Shown in pieces: positions 1 to 9,340 of a stretch of 64,000 nucleotides of DNA; position 1 is the first letter of the stretch, and every line of letters starts with the position of its first letter. The DNA comes from Scatolibacter rhodanostii (GTDB lineage Bacteria > Bacillota > Clostridia > Oscillospirales > Acutalibacteraceae). The notes beneath the pieces were generated by a model that ran no database searches, was not told the origin of the DNA, and saw only the letters and a list, made by a program, of their open reading frames with translations. Location: the NCBI RefSeq assembly GCF_900197595.1, contig NZ_FZLO01000001.1, forward strand, positions 62,001 through 126,000, in the 5' to 3' direction. The position numbers were made by a program, and so were the translations under genes.

Positions 1-1020
1 CACTTGATAGATATCAAGATTGTTATAGGTAGCGGTGTTGTATATTTTTTTGACATTGGCACCAAAACGGAAAATATCTTCTTTTGTTTTTTCAATCTCT
101 TCATCAGGCAGCAAATCTTTTACATCGACAACACCAATACCATCATGGGTATCCAAAGTCGTGAATTGTTTTCTAGGGCAGATTTCTAGCCAATGCTTTA
201 AATAGGGAGATTGACCATAATAAAGTGCATTAATCAGAAGCATGGGGAGGGCAAAGTCATATACATAATAATCTTTGTCAGCAATTTTCTGCTGCATCGT
301 GTAGTGTTCATGAATTTCGGGAAGAATCGTAGCGCCATAGGGCTTCACAATTTCAGCCGTTTCATTTAAGAGATCCCAAACCTCGGGCTCAACAAAAAAG
401 CAGGTAGTATCCGCTCTTTTGGTGGCATAAGCAAAGGCGTCAAGACGAATGATGGCAATACCATATTTAGCCAATCCCTCTAAATTCTCACGCAAAAATT
501 TCTTTGCTGTTTCAGAAGGGCAGTTAATATCAATTTGTTCTTCGCCAAAGGTACACCATATTTTTTCGGTAGTGCCATCTGCAAATTGAGCATCAATATA
601 CGGTGCTTTAGGTTTGCGTTTATAAATAATATCAACCTGTTCTTGTGTGGGTTCACCGTTCTCCCAAAAATCCTTATAGCGAATAAAGAGGTCCTTGTAT
701 TCGGAGTTGTCCTTTTTTTGCAAAAAATCTTTGTAGTATTCACTTTGTGCCGAAATATGATTAATCATATAGTCAGCCATAAGATAATAATCTTCAGATA
801 AATTGGTGATGTTTGTCCAGTCACCAAAAGACTTATCAACCTCACGATAAGTCATAGGGGCAAACCCTCTATCCCCTGAAGAAGGGAAAAATGGTAAAAG
901 ATGAACACCGCCAATGGCACTGCCTACATGCTGTTTCAAGATATGATGCAATTCTTCCAAGTTATGGCCCATAGAATCACTGTAGGTAATCAGCATGATT
1001 TGATTCGATAATTTTTTCAT
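1..1020 (-). CDS. gtfA: Sucrose phosphorylase, 3' end cut by window edge
   Basis: Phosphorolyses sucrose to glucose-1-phosphate and fructose in the cytoplasm (GH13 subfamily 18). The first 340 residues of about 490 are present and the frame is open to the window edge. Seen: start MKKLSNQIMLITYSD, the HLLPFF strand near 40, nucleophile Asp194 in RLDAFAY, acid/base Glu235 in PEIHEHY, and Asp293 in LDTHDGIG. These match the catalytic triad of the Bifidobacterium enzyme, and YDFALPMLL is also shared. There is no signal peptide. It is the last visible gene of a binding protein-permease-permease-hydrolase operon, 41 nt after the hydrolase, so it probably acts on sugar brought in by that transporter. 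The family also contains glucosylglycerol and sucrose-6-phosphate phosphorylases; those are less likely but not excluded. Confidence 0.93.
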   Translation of the reverse strand, partial: MKKLSNQIMLITYSDSMGHNLEELHHILKQHVGSAIGGVHLLPFFPSSGDRGFAPMTYREVDKSFGDWTNITNLSEDYYLMADYMINHISAQSEYYKDFLQKKDNSEYKDLFIRYKDFWENGEPTQEQVDIIYKRKPKAPYIDAQFADGTTEKIWCTFGEEQIDINCPSETAKKFLRENLEGLAKYGIAIIRLDAFAYATKRADTTCFFVEPEVWDLLNETAEIVKPYGATILPEIHEHYTMQQKIADKDYYVYDFALPMLLINALYYGQSPYLKHWLEICPRKQFTTLDTHDGIGVVDVKDLLPDEEIEKTKEDIFRFGANVKKIYNTATYNNLDIYQV

Positions 1021-1061
1021 AGATTGGGTTGTCCTTTCTCTGTAGAAGGAGATAAAAGTAT

Positions 1062-1970
1062 TTATATTCTAGAATTAGAATAGACAATCATAGCATTCCC
1101 GATACATTTAATTTGTTTCTGGTCGGGGTCAGGAACATAGTCATAAACTTCATATTCATCAGGATGACTGATAATAGCGTTACAGCAATCTAACATGTCC
1201 TGCAAATAAATAGGGGATAACCCTAATCTACTGTGACTGGGATATAGTTTTTTGACAGATTGCAAGCGAGGCATTACGGTAGATAGAGTATCACGAAAAG
1301 CCGTGACAGTTAGACATTCAGGGTAATAAGGATTAGGGAATCGACCAATAATCAATGTAGGGGTCGATAGAATGGCATCACCGCTGAATAGCATACCGCT
1401 TTGGTGATCAAGCAATATACAGCCACCGGCAGCGTGTCCGGGCATGTGAATGACTTCTACCGCATGATTTTCTCCCAAAACAAACTGATGACCATCTTCT
1501 ATACTGACGATTTCATAAGGCTCTATTGGCACAACATCTTCCGGTTTAAAAAATTCAGCGGGAGGCAACATGCGGTGATCAGCGTGTTTGAAAGTATCTT
1601 GCAGATATGGAACATCATATTTATGGCAGAATATACGCTCAAATTGACTGTTTCCCGCACTGTGATCGCCGTGAAAATGAGTGTTGACTACATCGAATGG
1701 CTTATCGGTTAAGGTTTCGACCAATCCTTTTAAGTTGCCAATGCCAAAGCCGGTGTCAATCAAGAGAGCACGATCTTTGCCCTCAATGAGGTGCATCCAA
1801 ACGGCTGCACCTTTGCTATGGGCATCAAAGTAAAGATGATGAATATGCGAATTTTCTTCATTTTCAAAGACTAGAACATAAGGATTTATGTCATAAACTT
1901 TGTGAGCTTGGGTTTTGATAGAAGAAGCAAACTCATCACTGATTTGCATATGTTTTTTCCAGTTTGACAT
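1062..1970 (-). CDS. MBL-fold metallo-hydrolase
   Basis: A 302-residue metallo-beta-lactamase-fold protein, probably a binuclear zinc hydrolase of the glyoxalase-II-like group. The metal motif THFHGDHS is at residues 97-104 (H98, H100, D102, H103). Further ligands are H179 in MPGHAAG, bridging D198 in SGDAI and H246 in PSHSR, so the whole set is intact. The start is well supported by AAGGAGG 8 nt upstream. There is no signal peptide, so it is cytoplasmic. It lies 12 nt after the second permease gene and before sucrose phosphorylase, inside the sugar operon. The substrate cannot be read from sequence; a lactone or ester of an imported sugar is a guess from context. Confidence 0.85.
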   Translation of the reverse strand: MSNWKKHMQISDEFASSIKTQAHKVYDINPYVLVFENEENSHIHHLYFDAHSKGAAVWMHLIEGKDRALLIDTGFGIGNLKGLVETLTDKPFDVVNTHFHGDHSAGNSQFERIFCHKYDVPYLQDTFKHADHRMLPPAEFFKPEDVVPIEPYEIVSIEDGHQFVLGENHAVEVIHMPGHAAGGCILLDHQSGMLFSGDAILSTPTLIIGRFPNPYYPECLTVTAFRDTLSTVMPRLQSVKKLYPSHSRLGLSPIYLQDMLDCCNAIISHPDEYEVYDYVPDPDQKQIKCIGNAMIVYSNSRI

Positions 1971-1982
1971 AAAGATTCCTCC

Positions 1983-2873
1983 TTATCCTTTAACGCCGCC
2001 AACCACAATGCCTTTAACGAAAGATTTCTGGATAAAAGGATAAACGATAACGACGGGGAGCAGTGCGACCACTGCAATAGCCATACGAATTCCTACGCTG
2101 GGGAGCGTGCCCATTTCAACATTAACGCCTTGCAGCTGTGAAGCAGTCTTTAAGAACTGAGCATTATTCAGCATATTGGTCAGAACATTTTGAATCGTAT
2201 ACAAATCAGTACGTTTGACAAGGTAATAAAGACCGTTGGTCCAGTCGTTCCAGTAAGCTAGACCGGACATTAGACCGATTGTACCAATAATCGGCGTCGA
2301 CATTGGCAGAACAACACGAACGAGAGTGTTGATTTCACTGGCACCGTCTAGCTTAGCAGCTTCAATAATGGCATCGGGAATATTGGTTTTAAAATAGTTT
2401 CGGACGAGAATGACATTGAAAGGACTCATCAAAAAAGACGGAATTAACAGAGCAAAAATGGTATCACGAATGTGGAACATTTGTGAATACATAATATAGG
2501 TGGGAACAAGACCGCCGTTGAACAACATGGTGAAGAAAACAATAAAAGCGATTAGATTTCTTCCTTTTAAGCCCGGACGAGCCAGCGGGTAGGCTAGTAA
2601 AACAGTCATAGCCATATTGCAAATAGTACCGATAATGGTGATAAAAATAGTAATGCTATAGGCACGTAAAATAGCGTTGCCTGCTTTGAAGATATATTGA
2701 TAAGCAGCCATGCTGAATTTTGCAGGGAAGAACGAATAGCCATTTAACAAGAGGGTTTGCTCATCAGTAAAAGAAGCCAAAGCCAAAAGTAACAAAGGCA
2801 AAATACAGGTCAAAGTTAAAATAGCCAAACAAACGTGAGGCACAATTTTTGAAAGCTTAGTATTGGTAATCAT
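1983..2873 (-). CDS. Carbohydrate ABC transporter permease, LplC/MalG type
   Basis: Inner-membrane subunit of a CUT1-family sugar importer, 296 residues with about six predicted membrane helices. The ATPase-contact EAA loop is IIEAAKLDGASEI, followed by LVRVVLP, about 100 residues from the C terminus. The C terminus VKGIVVGGVKG is typical of the MalG/LplC half. It pairs with the permease gene 30 nt upstream and the binding protein beyond. No ATPase gene lies in the operon, which is usual for this transporter group in Firmicutes, where one MsmX-type ATPase serves several importers. Confidence 0.92.
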   Translation of the reverse strand: MITNTKLSKIVPHVCLAILTLTCILPLLLLALASFTDEQTLLLNGYSFFPAKFSMAAYQYIFKAGNAILRAYSITIFITIIGTICNMAMTVLLAYPLARPGLKGRNLIAFIVFFTMLFNGGLVPTYIMYSQMFHIRDTIFALLIPSFLMSPFNVILVRNYFKTNIPDAIIEAAKLDGASEINTLVRVVLPMSTPIIGTIGLMSGLAYWNDWTNGLYYLVKRTDLYTIQNVLTNMLNNAQFLKTASQLQGVNVEMGTLPSVGIRMAIAVVALLPVVIVYPFIQKSFVKGIVVGGVKG

Positions 2874-2903
2874 GCAATTGATTCATTCCTTTCTATGGAC
2901 AAA

Positions 2904-3848
2904 TTAAAACAGAGCACTGTCTTTGTCGACTTTTCTTGTAATGATATTTGCGCCCATTACAAGGATAAAACCTAGAATGGATTGCATAAAACCGGCAGCT
3001 GATGAACGACCGATATCGTTTAGCTGTAAAAGGCCACGATAGACATAGGTGTCGATGGTGTTTGTGGTGTTGTAGAGAAGGCCGTTGTTCATGGGTACCT
3101 GATAGAAGAGACCGAAATCAGAGTAGAACATTCTGCCCAAATGAATCACCACCAAAGTGATAATGGTTGTCTTTAAGCAGGGGAGTGTGATGTGTTTGAT
3201 TTGCTGCCAGGTAGAGGCACCATCAATAACAGCAGCTTCATAATATGAATCGTCTATTCCGACCAAGGTTGCATAATATAAAATGGAAGAATAGCCGAAT
3301 GATTTCCATAGGTAAATGACGGTAAGAATAACAGGCCAATACTGTGGAGAAGAATACCAGCTGATGTCTTTCATACCAAGTGGTTCGAGAATTGAATTAT
3401 TGATAAACCCATTGTCTACACTAAGAAAGGCAAATGCTAAATAGCTGATAACAGCAGATGACAATAAAAACGGCAGCAAAATGCTAGTTTGATAAACTCT
3501 TAAAGATTTGGCACGTACTTGGCTTAATAAGATGGCAACGACAATAGCTAAAACAGTTCCGAGAACGATAAAAGCTAGATTGTAGAGCAAAGTGTTACGG
3601 AAAATAATAAAAGCATCTTTAGTTTGAAACAGGTATTTAAAGTTATCAAAGCCGACCCAAGGGCTCTTAAAAATACCTACCGAATAATTTATTTTTTTAA
3701 AGGCAAAGCTTAGGCCAAACATAGGAAGATAGTTATTCAGAAGCAAATAGAGTAAGCCCGGAATCATCAATGCGTAAAGCGGAAGATCTTTCGTAAAACG
3801 ATTTACTTTTTTTGGTTTTTGAGATTTGGGCTGTATGGTTTTTTCCAT
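2904..3848 (-). CDS. Carbohydrate ABC transporter permease, LplB type
   Basis: First membrane subunit of the same importer, 314 residues. A basic cytoplasmic N-terminus (KPKKVNRFTKDLPLY) precedes about six hydrophobic segments. The EAA loop reads YYEAAVIDGASTWQQIKHITLP. The PGLLYLLLNNYLPMFGL start is characteristic of the LplB family, which pairs with binding proteins of about 500 residues, as found here. The gene follows the binding-protein gene after 120 nt that contain no convincing terminator, so co-transcription is likely. Confidence 0.92.
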   Translation of the reverse strand: MEKTIQPKSQKPKKVNRFTKDLPLYALMIPGLLYLLLNNYLPMFGLSFAFKKINYSVGIFKSPWVGFDNFKYLFQTKDAFIIFRNTLLYNLAFIVLGTVLAIVVAILLSQVRAKSLRVYQTSILLPFLLSSAVISYLAFAFLSVDNGFINNSILEPLGMKDISWYSSPQYWPVILTVIYLWKSFGYSSILYYATLVGIDDSYYEAAVIDGASTWQQIKHITLPCLKTTIITLVVIHLGRMFYSDFGLFYQVPMNNGLLYNTTNTIDTYVYRGLLQLNDIGRSSAAGFMQSILGFILVMGANIITRKVDKDSALF

Positions 3849-3968
3849 GGGGACAACGTCCTCCCTCGCAAAAATTTTTTAGTCAAACACAGACTTACCT
3901 AATATTTGAATGAAGGCAGATAAGATACTTATCTGCCCACATTACAAACAGTCATTTAAATTTTAAGA

Positions 3969-5513
3969 TTATTTACTTGCAAGGAATGCATCGAGCTGTT
4001 GTTGTTTGGCAGCGATAATTGTATCAATACCAGCATCCTTTAGTCCCTGTTGGAACTGAGCAAGGGTTCCTTCAAAATCTGTAACAGAACCAGATGCTAG
4101 TGCATTTTCATACTGATTAACAACGTTTGTACAAGCTGAAACAGCATCAGAAACGCTGGTCAAATCAAATTGGCATCCAAAAGCTTTAGATTGATGAGCA
4201 TTTTTGTTGGCATCTTTTAATTGCTGATAATAATCAGTTGGGTATTCAAAAGGATAAGATAGTGTGGAGTTCAGAGCTGTCCAAGAATAACCCATTGCCC
4301 AACCTGTTGTAGAAACATTTTTGCCTTCTACATAAGTGGCAGTATTATCATCTTTCAAAGTATAGTGCTCATTTTGAATACCGTTAATAATTAGATTAAC
4401 AGCATCAGAATCAGTAGCCATCAAGTTGATATAGGCAGCAGCTTTTTCAGGATTCTTAGAAGCTGGGTTGATACAATCATAACCCCAAGGTGTAACAGCA
4501 ACAGCATCATCATAAATTTGGAGAGAAGCGATTTCTGTACCAAAGTTTTGTGAAGACCAAATGCCGTTCATTTCAGCACTAAAGTGTCCTGCAAAGTTAC
4601 CAAAGGCTTTTCCAGAAGGAATGAAATCAACAGGAGCATCTGCTACGTTGAGCAAGTCAGGCATATAAGCGCCCATTTCAGACCATTGTTTAAAGTAGCC
4701 AACCAATTCTTTATAGCCTTCGCTCTCATAGTAATTGGTTACGGTTGTTGTCTGGCCGTAATCTTCGAGAACGCCTAATTTGTTACCTAATTGATCAATA
4801 CGTGAGTCGCCGATATTGGGTCCGCCGTTCATCGGTCCGATGAGGGGGGTGTCAGGATATTTTGCTTTAATTTTGCTGAATAGTTCAGTTAGTTCAGCAA
4901 GATCAACTTTATCGCCGTTTTTATATCCAAACTCAGTTGCAATGTCAGCACGGAGGTTGTAAGCAGCTGTAGAAGCTTGATCGAGCAAGTGGCCAATGCC
5001 GTAAAGATTGCCATCAACGCGGCCGGCTTCATAGACATTTTCACCAAGAGCAGCTTTCATGTCTGCTTCATAAGGTTTCATCAAATCGTCTAAAGCAAGT
5101 GCTTGACCATTGTTCACAACAGTGCTGTAAGGTACGCTCACACCAGCCATGTAAACATCCAGTGTATCATCACCGCCTGAAAGCAGTAGGTTAAGCTGAG
5201 TTGCTACGTTGGCAACTTCAATCATAACGAACTCGACGTTGACACCAATTTTTTCTCTAGTGATTTTGCTGAGTTCTTCAGCAACTTTGTCTGCGTCAGC
5301 AGGGATAGAACCGCAAATTACCATAGTAGAAATAGTGGGATACTCTTCATCTGTGCCGGCTTCAGAAGAAACTTCTTTTTTAGAAGAGGTTTCTGATGTT
5401 GCAGGAGTACTAGATTCTGTAGAAGAAGTACCTTTGTTATTTGCACAGCCTGCCAAAGATGTGACAACCATCATCAGGGCAAGAAGAGCAGCAAATAGTT
5501 TTTTTGTTGACAT
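3969..5513 (-). CDS. Extracellular sugar-binding lipoprotein, LplA-like
   Basis: Solute-binding subunit of the sugar importer, 514 residues, anchored outside the membrane. A signal peptide runs to lipobox LAGC with the acylated cysteine at 23. A Ser/Thr/Glu-rich linker (about 24-56) follows, then a two-lobed SBP_bac_1-type fold. Size and partner permeases place it with the LplA group, which binds oligosaccharides or complex sugars; the ligand is not readable. AGGAGG-like TTGGAGG precedes the ATG. It is the first gene of the operon, with a SigA promoter and a LacI-type operator upstream, so it is probably repressed when its sugar is absent. Confidence 0.93.
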   Translation of the reverse strand: MSTKKLFAALLALMMVVTSLAGCANNKGTSSTESSTPATSETSSKKEVSSEAGTDEEYPTISTMVICGSIPADADKVAEELSKITREKIGVNVEFVMIEVANVATQLNLLLSGGDDTLDVYMAGVSVPYSTVVNNGQALALDDLMKPYEADMKAALGENVYEAGRVDGNLYGIGHLLDQASTAAYNLRADIATEFGYKNGDKVDLAELTELFSKIKAKYPDTPLIGPMNGGPNIGDSRIDQLGNKLGVLEDYGQTTTVTNYYESEGYKELVGYFKQWSEMGAYMPDLLNVADAPVDFIPSGKAFGNFAGHFSAEMNGIWSSQNFGTEIASLQIYDDAVAVTPWGYDCINPASKNPEKAAAYINLMATDSDAVNLIINGIQNEHYTLKDDNTATYVEGKNVSTTGWAMGYSWTALNSTLSYPFEYPTDYYQQLKDANKNAHQSKAFGCQFDLTSVSDAVSACTNVVNQYENALASGSVTDFEGTLAQFQQGLKDAGIDTIIAAKQQQLDAFLASK

Positions 5514-5551
5514 GATTTTACCTCCAAGAATAAAATATGGTTAGTTTGCTC

Positions 5552-5570
5552 GTTTTGCGCAAACGTTAAC
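5552..5570 (-). promoter_or_regulatory. LacI-type operator of the sugar ABC operon
   Basis: On the minus strand the site reads TTAACGTTTGCGCAAAACG; its core TTTGCGCAAA is a perfect palindrome. It lies just downstream of the deduced transcription start of the binding-protein operon, where a bound repressor would block elongation. The CGTTTGC core recurs twice beside the lacI gene, which is the basis for assigning it to that regulator. Confidence 0.6.
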
Positions 5571-5587
5571 CTAAAGTTGATATTGAG

Positions 5588-5616
5588 ATAATAACCTAAT
5601 TTAAGAACAATGTCAA
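5588..5616 (-). promoter_or_regulatory. SigA promoter of the sugar ABC operon
   Basis: A perfect -35 box TTGACA, a 17-nt spacer and a -10 box TATTAT point toward the binding-protein gene about 75 nt further on. The LacI-type operator begins about 18 nt after the -10 box. Confidence 0.75.
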
Positions 5617-5850
5617 TAAAAATATAAAAATAAAGTGAATATTTTATATTATTTTGTCGATATAAATAAGAATCAAAGAAAAATAGACCAAATATGACGG
5701 AGGGATAAGACAATCGTTTTCCTTAAAAAGCTGATTAAATCTAGCTTTTTTGGTGTTTTCAACGAAAAATTAATAAAAAAATTTGATGTGAATTAAAATT
5801 AGGCAAATTTACTAACCATATTTTAAAATCGTTACTAGTGTTACCTTTTT

Positions 5851-5898
5851 AATAAATAATAAACGGTCGTGAAAAGCCACGACCGTTTATTATTTATT
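5851..5898 (-). terminator. Long perfect hairpin ending the lacI transcript
   Basis: A 21-bp perfect inverted repeat around a 6-nt loop, with core AAACGGTCGTG/CACGACCGTTT and AT-rich outer arms that give U-runs in both directions. It sits 11 nt past the lacI stop codon. The rest of the 5514-5909 gap holds only the divergent promoter and operator. Confidence 0.8.
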
Positions 5899-5909
5899 AA
5901 ATGAAAGAT

Positions 5910-6905
5910 TTATTTTATTTTGTTTGAAGTCTGAGGACAAGAGGTCTTACGTCGAATGAGCGAAACAGGTAAGATATACCGTTCTGCCACAAGAGATTCG
6001 TTAATGCGCTTAATTAGTACGTCTACAGCTAGCTCTCCCATTTGTCGGATTGGTTGTGCGATAGTGCTGATGCCACAATATTCAGAGATATCCAGTCCAT
6101 CAAATCCGACTAATTTATATCGTTTGGGGAATTCTTGAGAATTTCCCAAACTGTTAAATAAGTGAGCGGCCAACACGTCACTTGTAGCAAAAATGCCGTC
6201 AGTAAGAGGGTAGCGTTTGATAATATCTTTTACATTTTTATCCAAGTTTTTGCCAAAGATATCTTCGGAGTCAATATAGTGCTCACTGTATGCTTTCCCT
6301 GTTCGCTGGCATTCATCTCTAAATCCTTTGTAACGCAAATAAGCCGGAAGATGTTCAGAAACAATACGGTTGCCAATCAAAAGAAGGTGTTCACAGCCGC
6401 TTGCGATCAGTTCTTGAGCTGCTAATACACCACCCTTGTAGTTATCACACGAGATAGAAGGAATATCATCGATGGTGCGTTCAATACTAACAAGAGGGAT
6501 GGCACTCTCCTTATAGGCAGAAGATTCTACTACACGGCTACAGACTAATACGCCAGCCACATTATTGGCTTGCAGCATAGAAAATAGTTCTTTTTCGCGG
6601 TCAGAGTGCCCGCCTGATGTGCAGAGAAATAGCTTATAACCAAGCTTGTAGCAGGCTTCTTCAATGGCAGCTGTCAGTACCCCAAAAAAGGTGTGGTCGA
6701 TATAAGGTACAATGAGCCCAATCAAATGGCTGTTTTTATTAGAGAGAGATCTTGCCATCTCATTGGGAAAATAGTTCATTTCTTTCATTACTTTAAAAAC
6801 TTTATCTTTAGTTTCTTGGCTAATTGAACCTCTGTTGTTGAGTACTCTTGAAACAGTGGTAATCGAAACACCAACTTTGGCGGCTACATCCTTTAGGGTT
6901 GCCAT
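5910..6905 (-). CDS. LacI-family repressor of the sucrose/fructoside locus
   Basis: DNA-binding regulator of 331 residues. The N-terminal helix-turn-helix MATLKDVAAKVGVSITTVSR is followed by the hinge region (NEMARSLSNK) and a periplasmic-binding-protein-like effector domain (GLIVPYIDHTFFG onward). I use the ATG preceded by GAAGGAAGG; a TTG 24 nt upstream is in frame but lies within that ribosome site. Its gene sits between the ABC operon and the isomerase gene. Related operators occur at four promoters of the locus, including near its own gene, so autoregulation is plausible. The effector is probably the imported sugar or a breakdown product. Confidence 0.92.
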   Translation of the reverse strand: MATLKDVAAKVGVSITTVSRVLNNRGSISQETKDKVFKVMKEMNYFPNEMARSLSNKNSHLIGLIVPYIDHTFFGVLTAAIEEACYKLGYKLFLCTSGGHSDREKELFSMLQANNVAGVLVCSRVVESSAYKESAIPLVSIERTIDDIPSISCDNYKGGVLAAQELIASGCEHLLLIGNRIVSEHLPAYLRYKGFRDECQRTGKAYSEHYIDSEDIFGKNLDKNVKDIIKRYPLTDGIFATSDVLAAHLFNSLGNSQEFPKRYKLVGFDGLDISEYCGISTIAQPIRQMGELAVDVLIKRINESLVAERYILPVSLIRRKTSCPQTSNKIK

Positions 6906-7013
6906 GAATGACCGTCCTTCCTTCGTCAATATAAAAAGCAGGGAGGTTATCGAGTCTTTTAACTGAATATATTACTTTAGTGCAAACCTCATCCACTGTA
7001 TTTTCATTATCAA

Positions 7014-7042
7014 AACATAACACACTGGAATGTATTTGTCAA
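7014..7042 (-). promoter_or_regulatory. SigA promoter of lacI
   Basis: TTGACA, 17-nt spacer, TATGTT, directed toward the LacI gene about 110 nt downstream. The perfect -35 box lies 18 nt from the nearest CGTTTGC operator. Confidence 0.65.
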
Positions 7043-7059
7043 ATAATTTACAATCTTAG

Positions 7060-7074
7060 GTAAGCGTTTGCACA
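7060..7074 (+). promoter_or_regulatory. LacI-type operator, copy 2
   Basis: GTAAGCGTTTGCACA shares the TAAnCGTTTGC core with the operator of the ABC operon. It lies upstream of the lacI promoter in the divergent control region between lacI and the isomerase gene. Confidence 0.55.
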
Positions 7075-7145
7075 GTTATTATGCTTAAATTGATGATATT
7101 TAAAATTAGTGTAGATATTTCGCAAAATTTTAATAAATAATAAGA

Positions 7146-7160
7146 GAAAACGTTTGCTTA
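7146..7160 (+). promoter_or_regulatory. LacI-type operator, copy 3
   Basis: GAAAACGTTTGCTTA, the third exact CGTTTGC core. It lies about 60 nt before the isomerase start codon and 86 nt from copy 2, a spacing that would allow a loop between tetrameric repressors. No strong SigA promoter for the isomerase gene could be recognised between the two sites. Confidence 0.55.
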
Positions 7161-7219
7161 TTTTAGAATGTTGCGATAAGATAAACGTAGTCGATTTACA
7201 AACAGGAGGAGGAAAAATA

Positions 7220-8068
7220 ATGGAAGAGGTTTATATTCAAACAGCCACTTACTCGTGGCTATTTCGTGAAAAATATTCTACTGCCATTTTTAATGAGTAT
7301 TTAGAACGAACAGCCAAAATGGGATACACAGGTGTTGAATTTTTTGGTAACCTATATGGAGATCAACCCGCACAAGAATTAAAGAAAGTATTAAAAGATT
7401 TTGACCTAAAGGTAATAGGCGCTCATGTGAGCATGGATGAAATGGATGGTCAAATGGAATATTTAGCAGATTTAGGCGCTAAATATATGATTTGTCCGGG
7501 GGTGAGTGTGCACAGCCATGAAGAGGCTTTAGCGATTGCCGAAAAAATGAATAAATATGGAGAAAAAGCAAAAACATTTGGTTTAAAATATGGTTATCAC
7601 AACCACAATAATGATTTTGACAAGTTTGAGGGAGAAACCGTTTTAGAAACTTTTTTGAGTCACACTGACCCAACGCTTGTTGGCTTTGAGTTTGACGTGG
7701 GTTGGATATGGCGTGCCGGATACAATGCCGCTGACCTAGTTCAAAAATATGCCGGACGTGTGCCGTTGATTCACGTAAAAGAAACAAACCGAATGCTGAA
7801 GCCAGATGAATCCGCTCATAAATTCATGGAAAATGCAGAGAAAGACGAAAAAGGAAATCCTATTCTTACTCCCGAAATCAAAGCAAAAATTAATGAATTT
7901 TTGACATTTAACTGCAAATTAGGAGAAGGCCTAATTAATATTCCTCATCTTAAGCCAATAGCAGACGCGCAGGGAACAGAGGCCTATATCGTAGAACGTG
8001 AATACGCCTATACCGGCGATGTATTTACTTCTGTTCAAGAAGATTTAGATTACCTAAGAAATATATAA
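7220..8068 (+). CDS. Sugar phosphate isomerase/epimerase, xylose-isomerase-like TIM barrel
   Basis: A 282-residue protein of the AP_endonuc_2 superfamily, which includes IolE-like dehydratases, IolI and sugar epimerases. Seen: metal-site segments GAHVSM (68-72), GYHNHNNDF (125-133), FEFDVGW (156-162), HVKETN (185-190) and VEREY near the C terminus, the usual order of ligands for this fold. AGGAGGAGG stands 8 nt before the chosen ATG; earlier in-frame codons lack a ribosome site. It is transcribed divergently from lacI and flanked by LacI-type operators, so it probably isomerises a ketose or inositol-like product of the imported sugar. The exact substrate is unknown. Confidence 0.85.
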   Translation: MEEVYIQTATYSWLFREKYSTAIFNEYLERTAKMGYTGVEFFGNLYGDQPAQELKKVLKDFDLKVIGAHVSMDEMDGQMEYLADLGAKYMICPGVSVHSHEEALAIAEKMNKYGEKAKTFGLKYGYHNHNNDFDKFEGETVLETFLSHTDPTLVGFEFDVGWIWRAGYNAADLVQKYAGRVPLIHVKETNRMLKPDESAHKFMENAEKDEKGNPILTPEIKAKINEFLTFNCKLGEGLINIPHLKPIADAQGTEAYIVEREYAYTGDVFTSVQEDLDYLRNI

Positions 8069-8071
8069 GAA

Positions 8072-8110
8072 AAGAAACCTACCGCTGAAAAGCAGTAGGT
8101 TTCTTTTTTA
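8072..8110 (+). terminator. Rho-independent terminator after isomerase gene
   Basis: Stem AGAAACCTAC paired with GTAGGTTTCT around a short GCTGAAAAGC inner stem-loop, followed by TTTTTT. The stop codon is 4 nt upstream. The hairpin can also serve the convergent esterase transcript. Confidence 0.85.
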
Positions 8111-8121
8111 TTAAGAGCGTA

Positions 8122-9318
<1,197 letters not shown>

Positions 9319-9340
9319 TTATATTTTGTAAGGGAAGTAG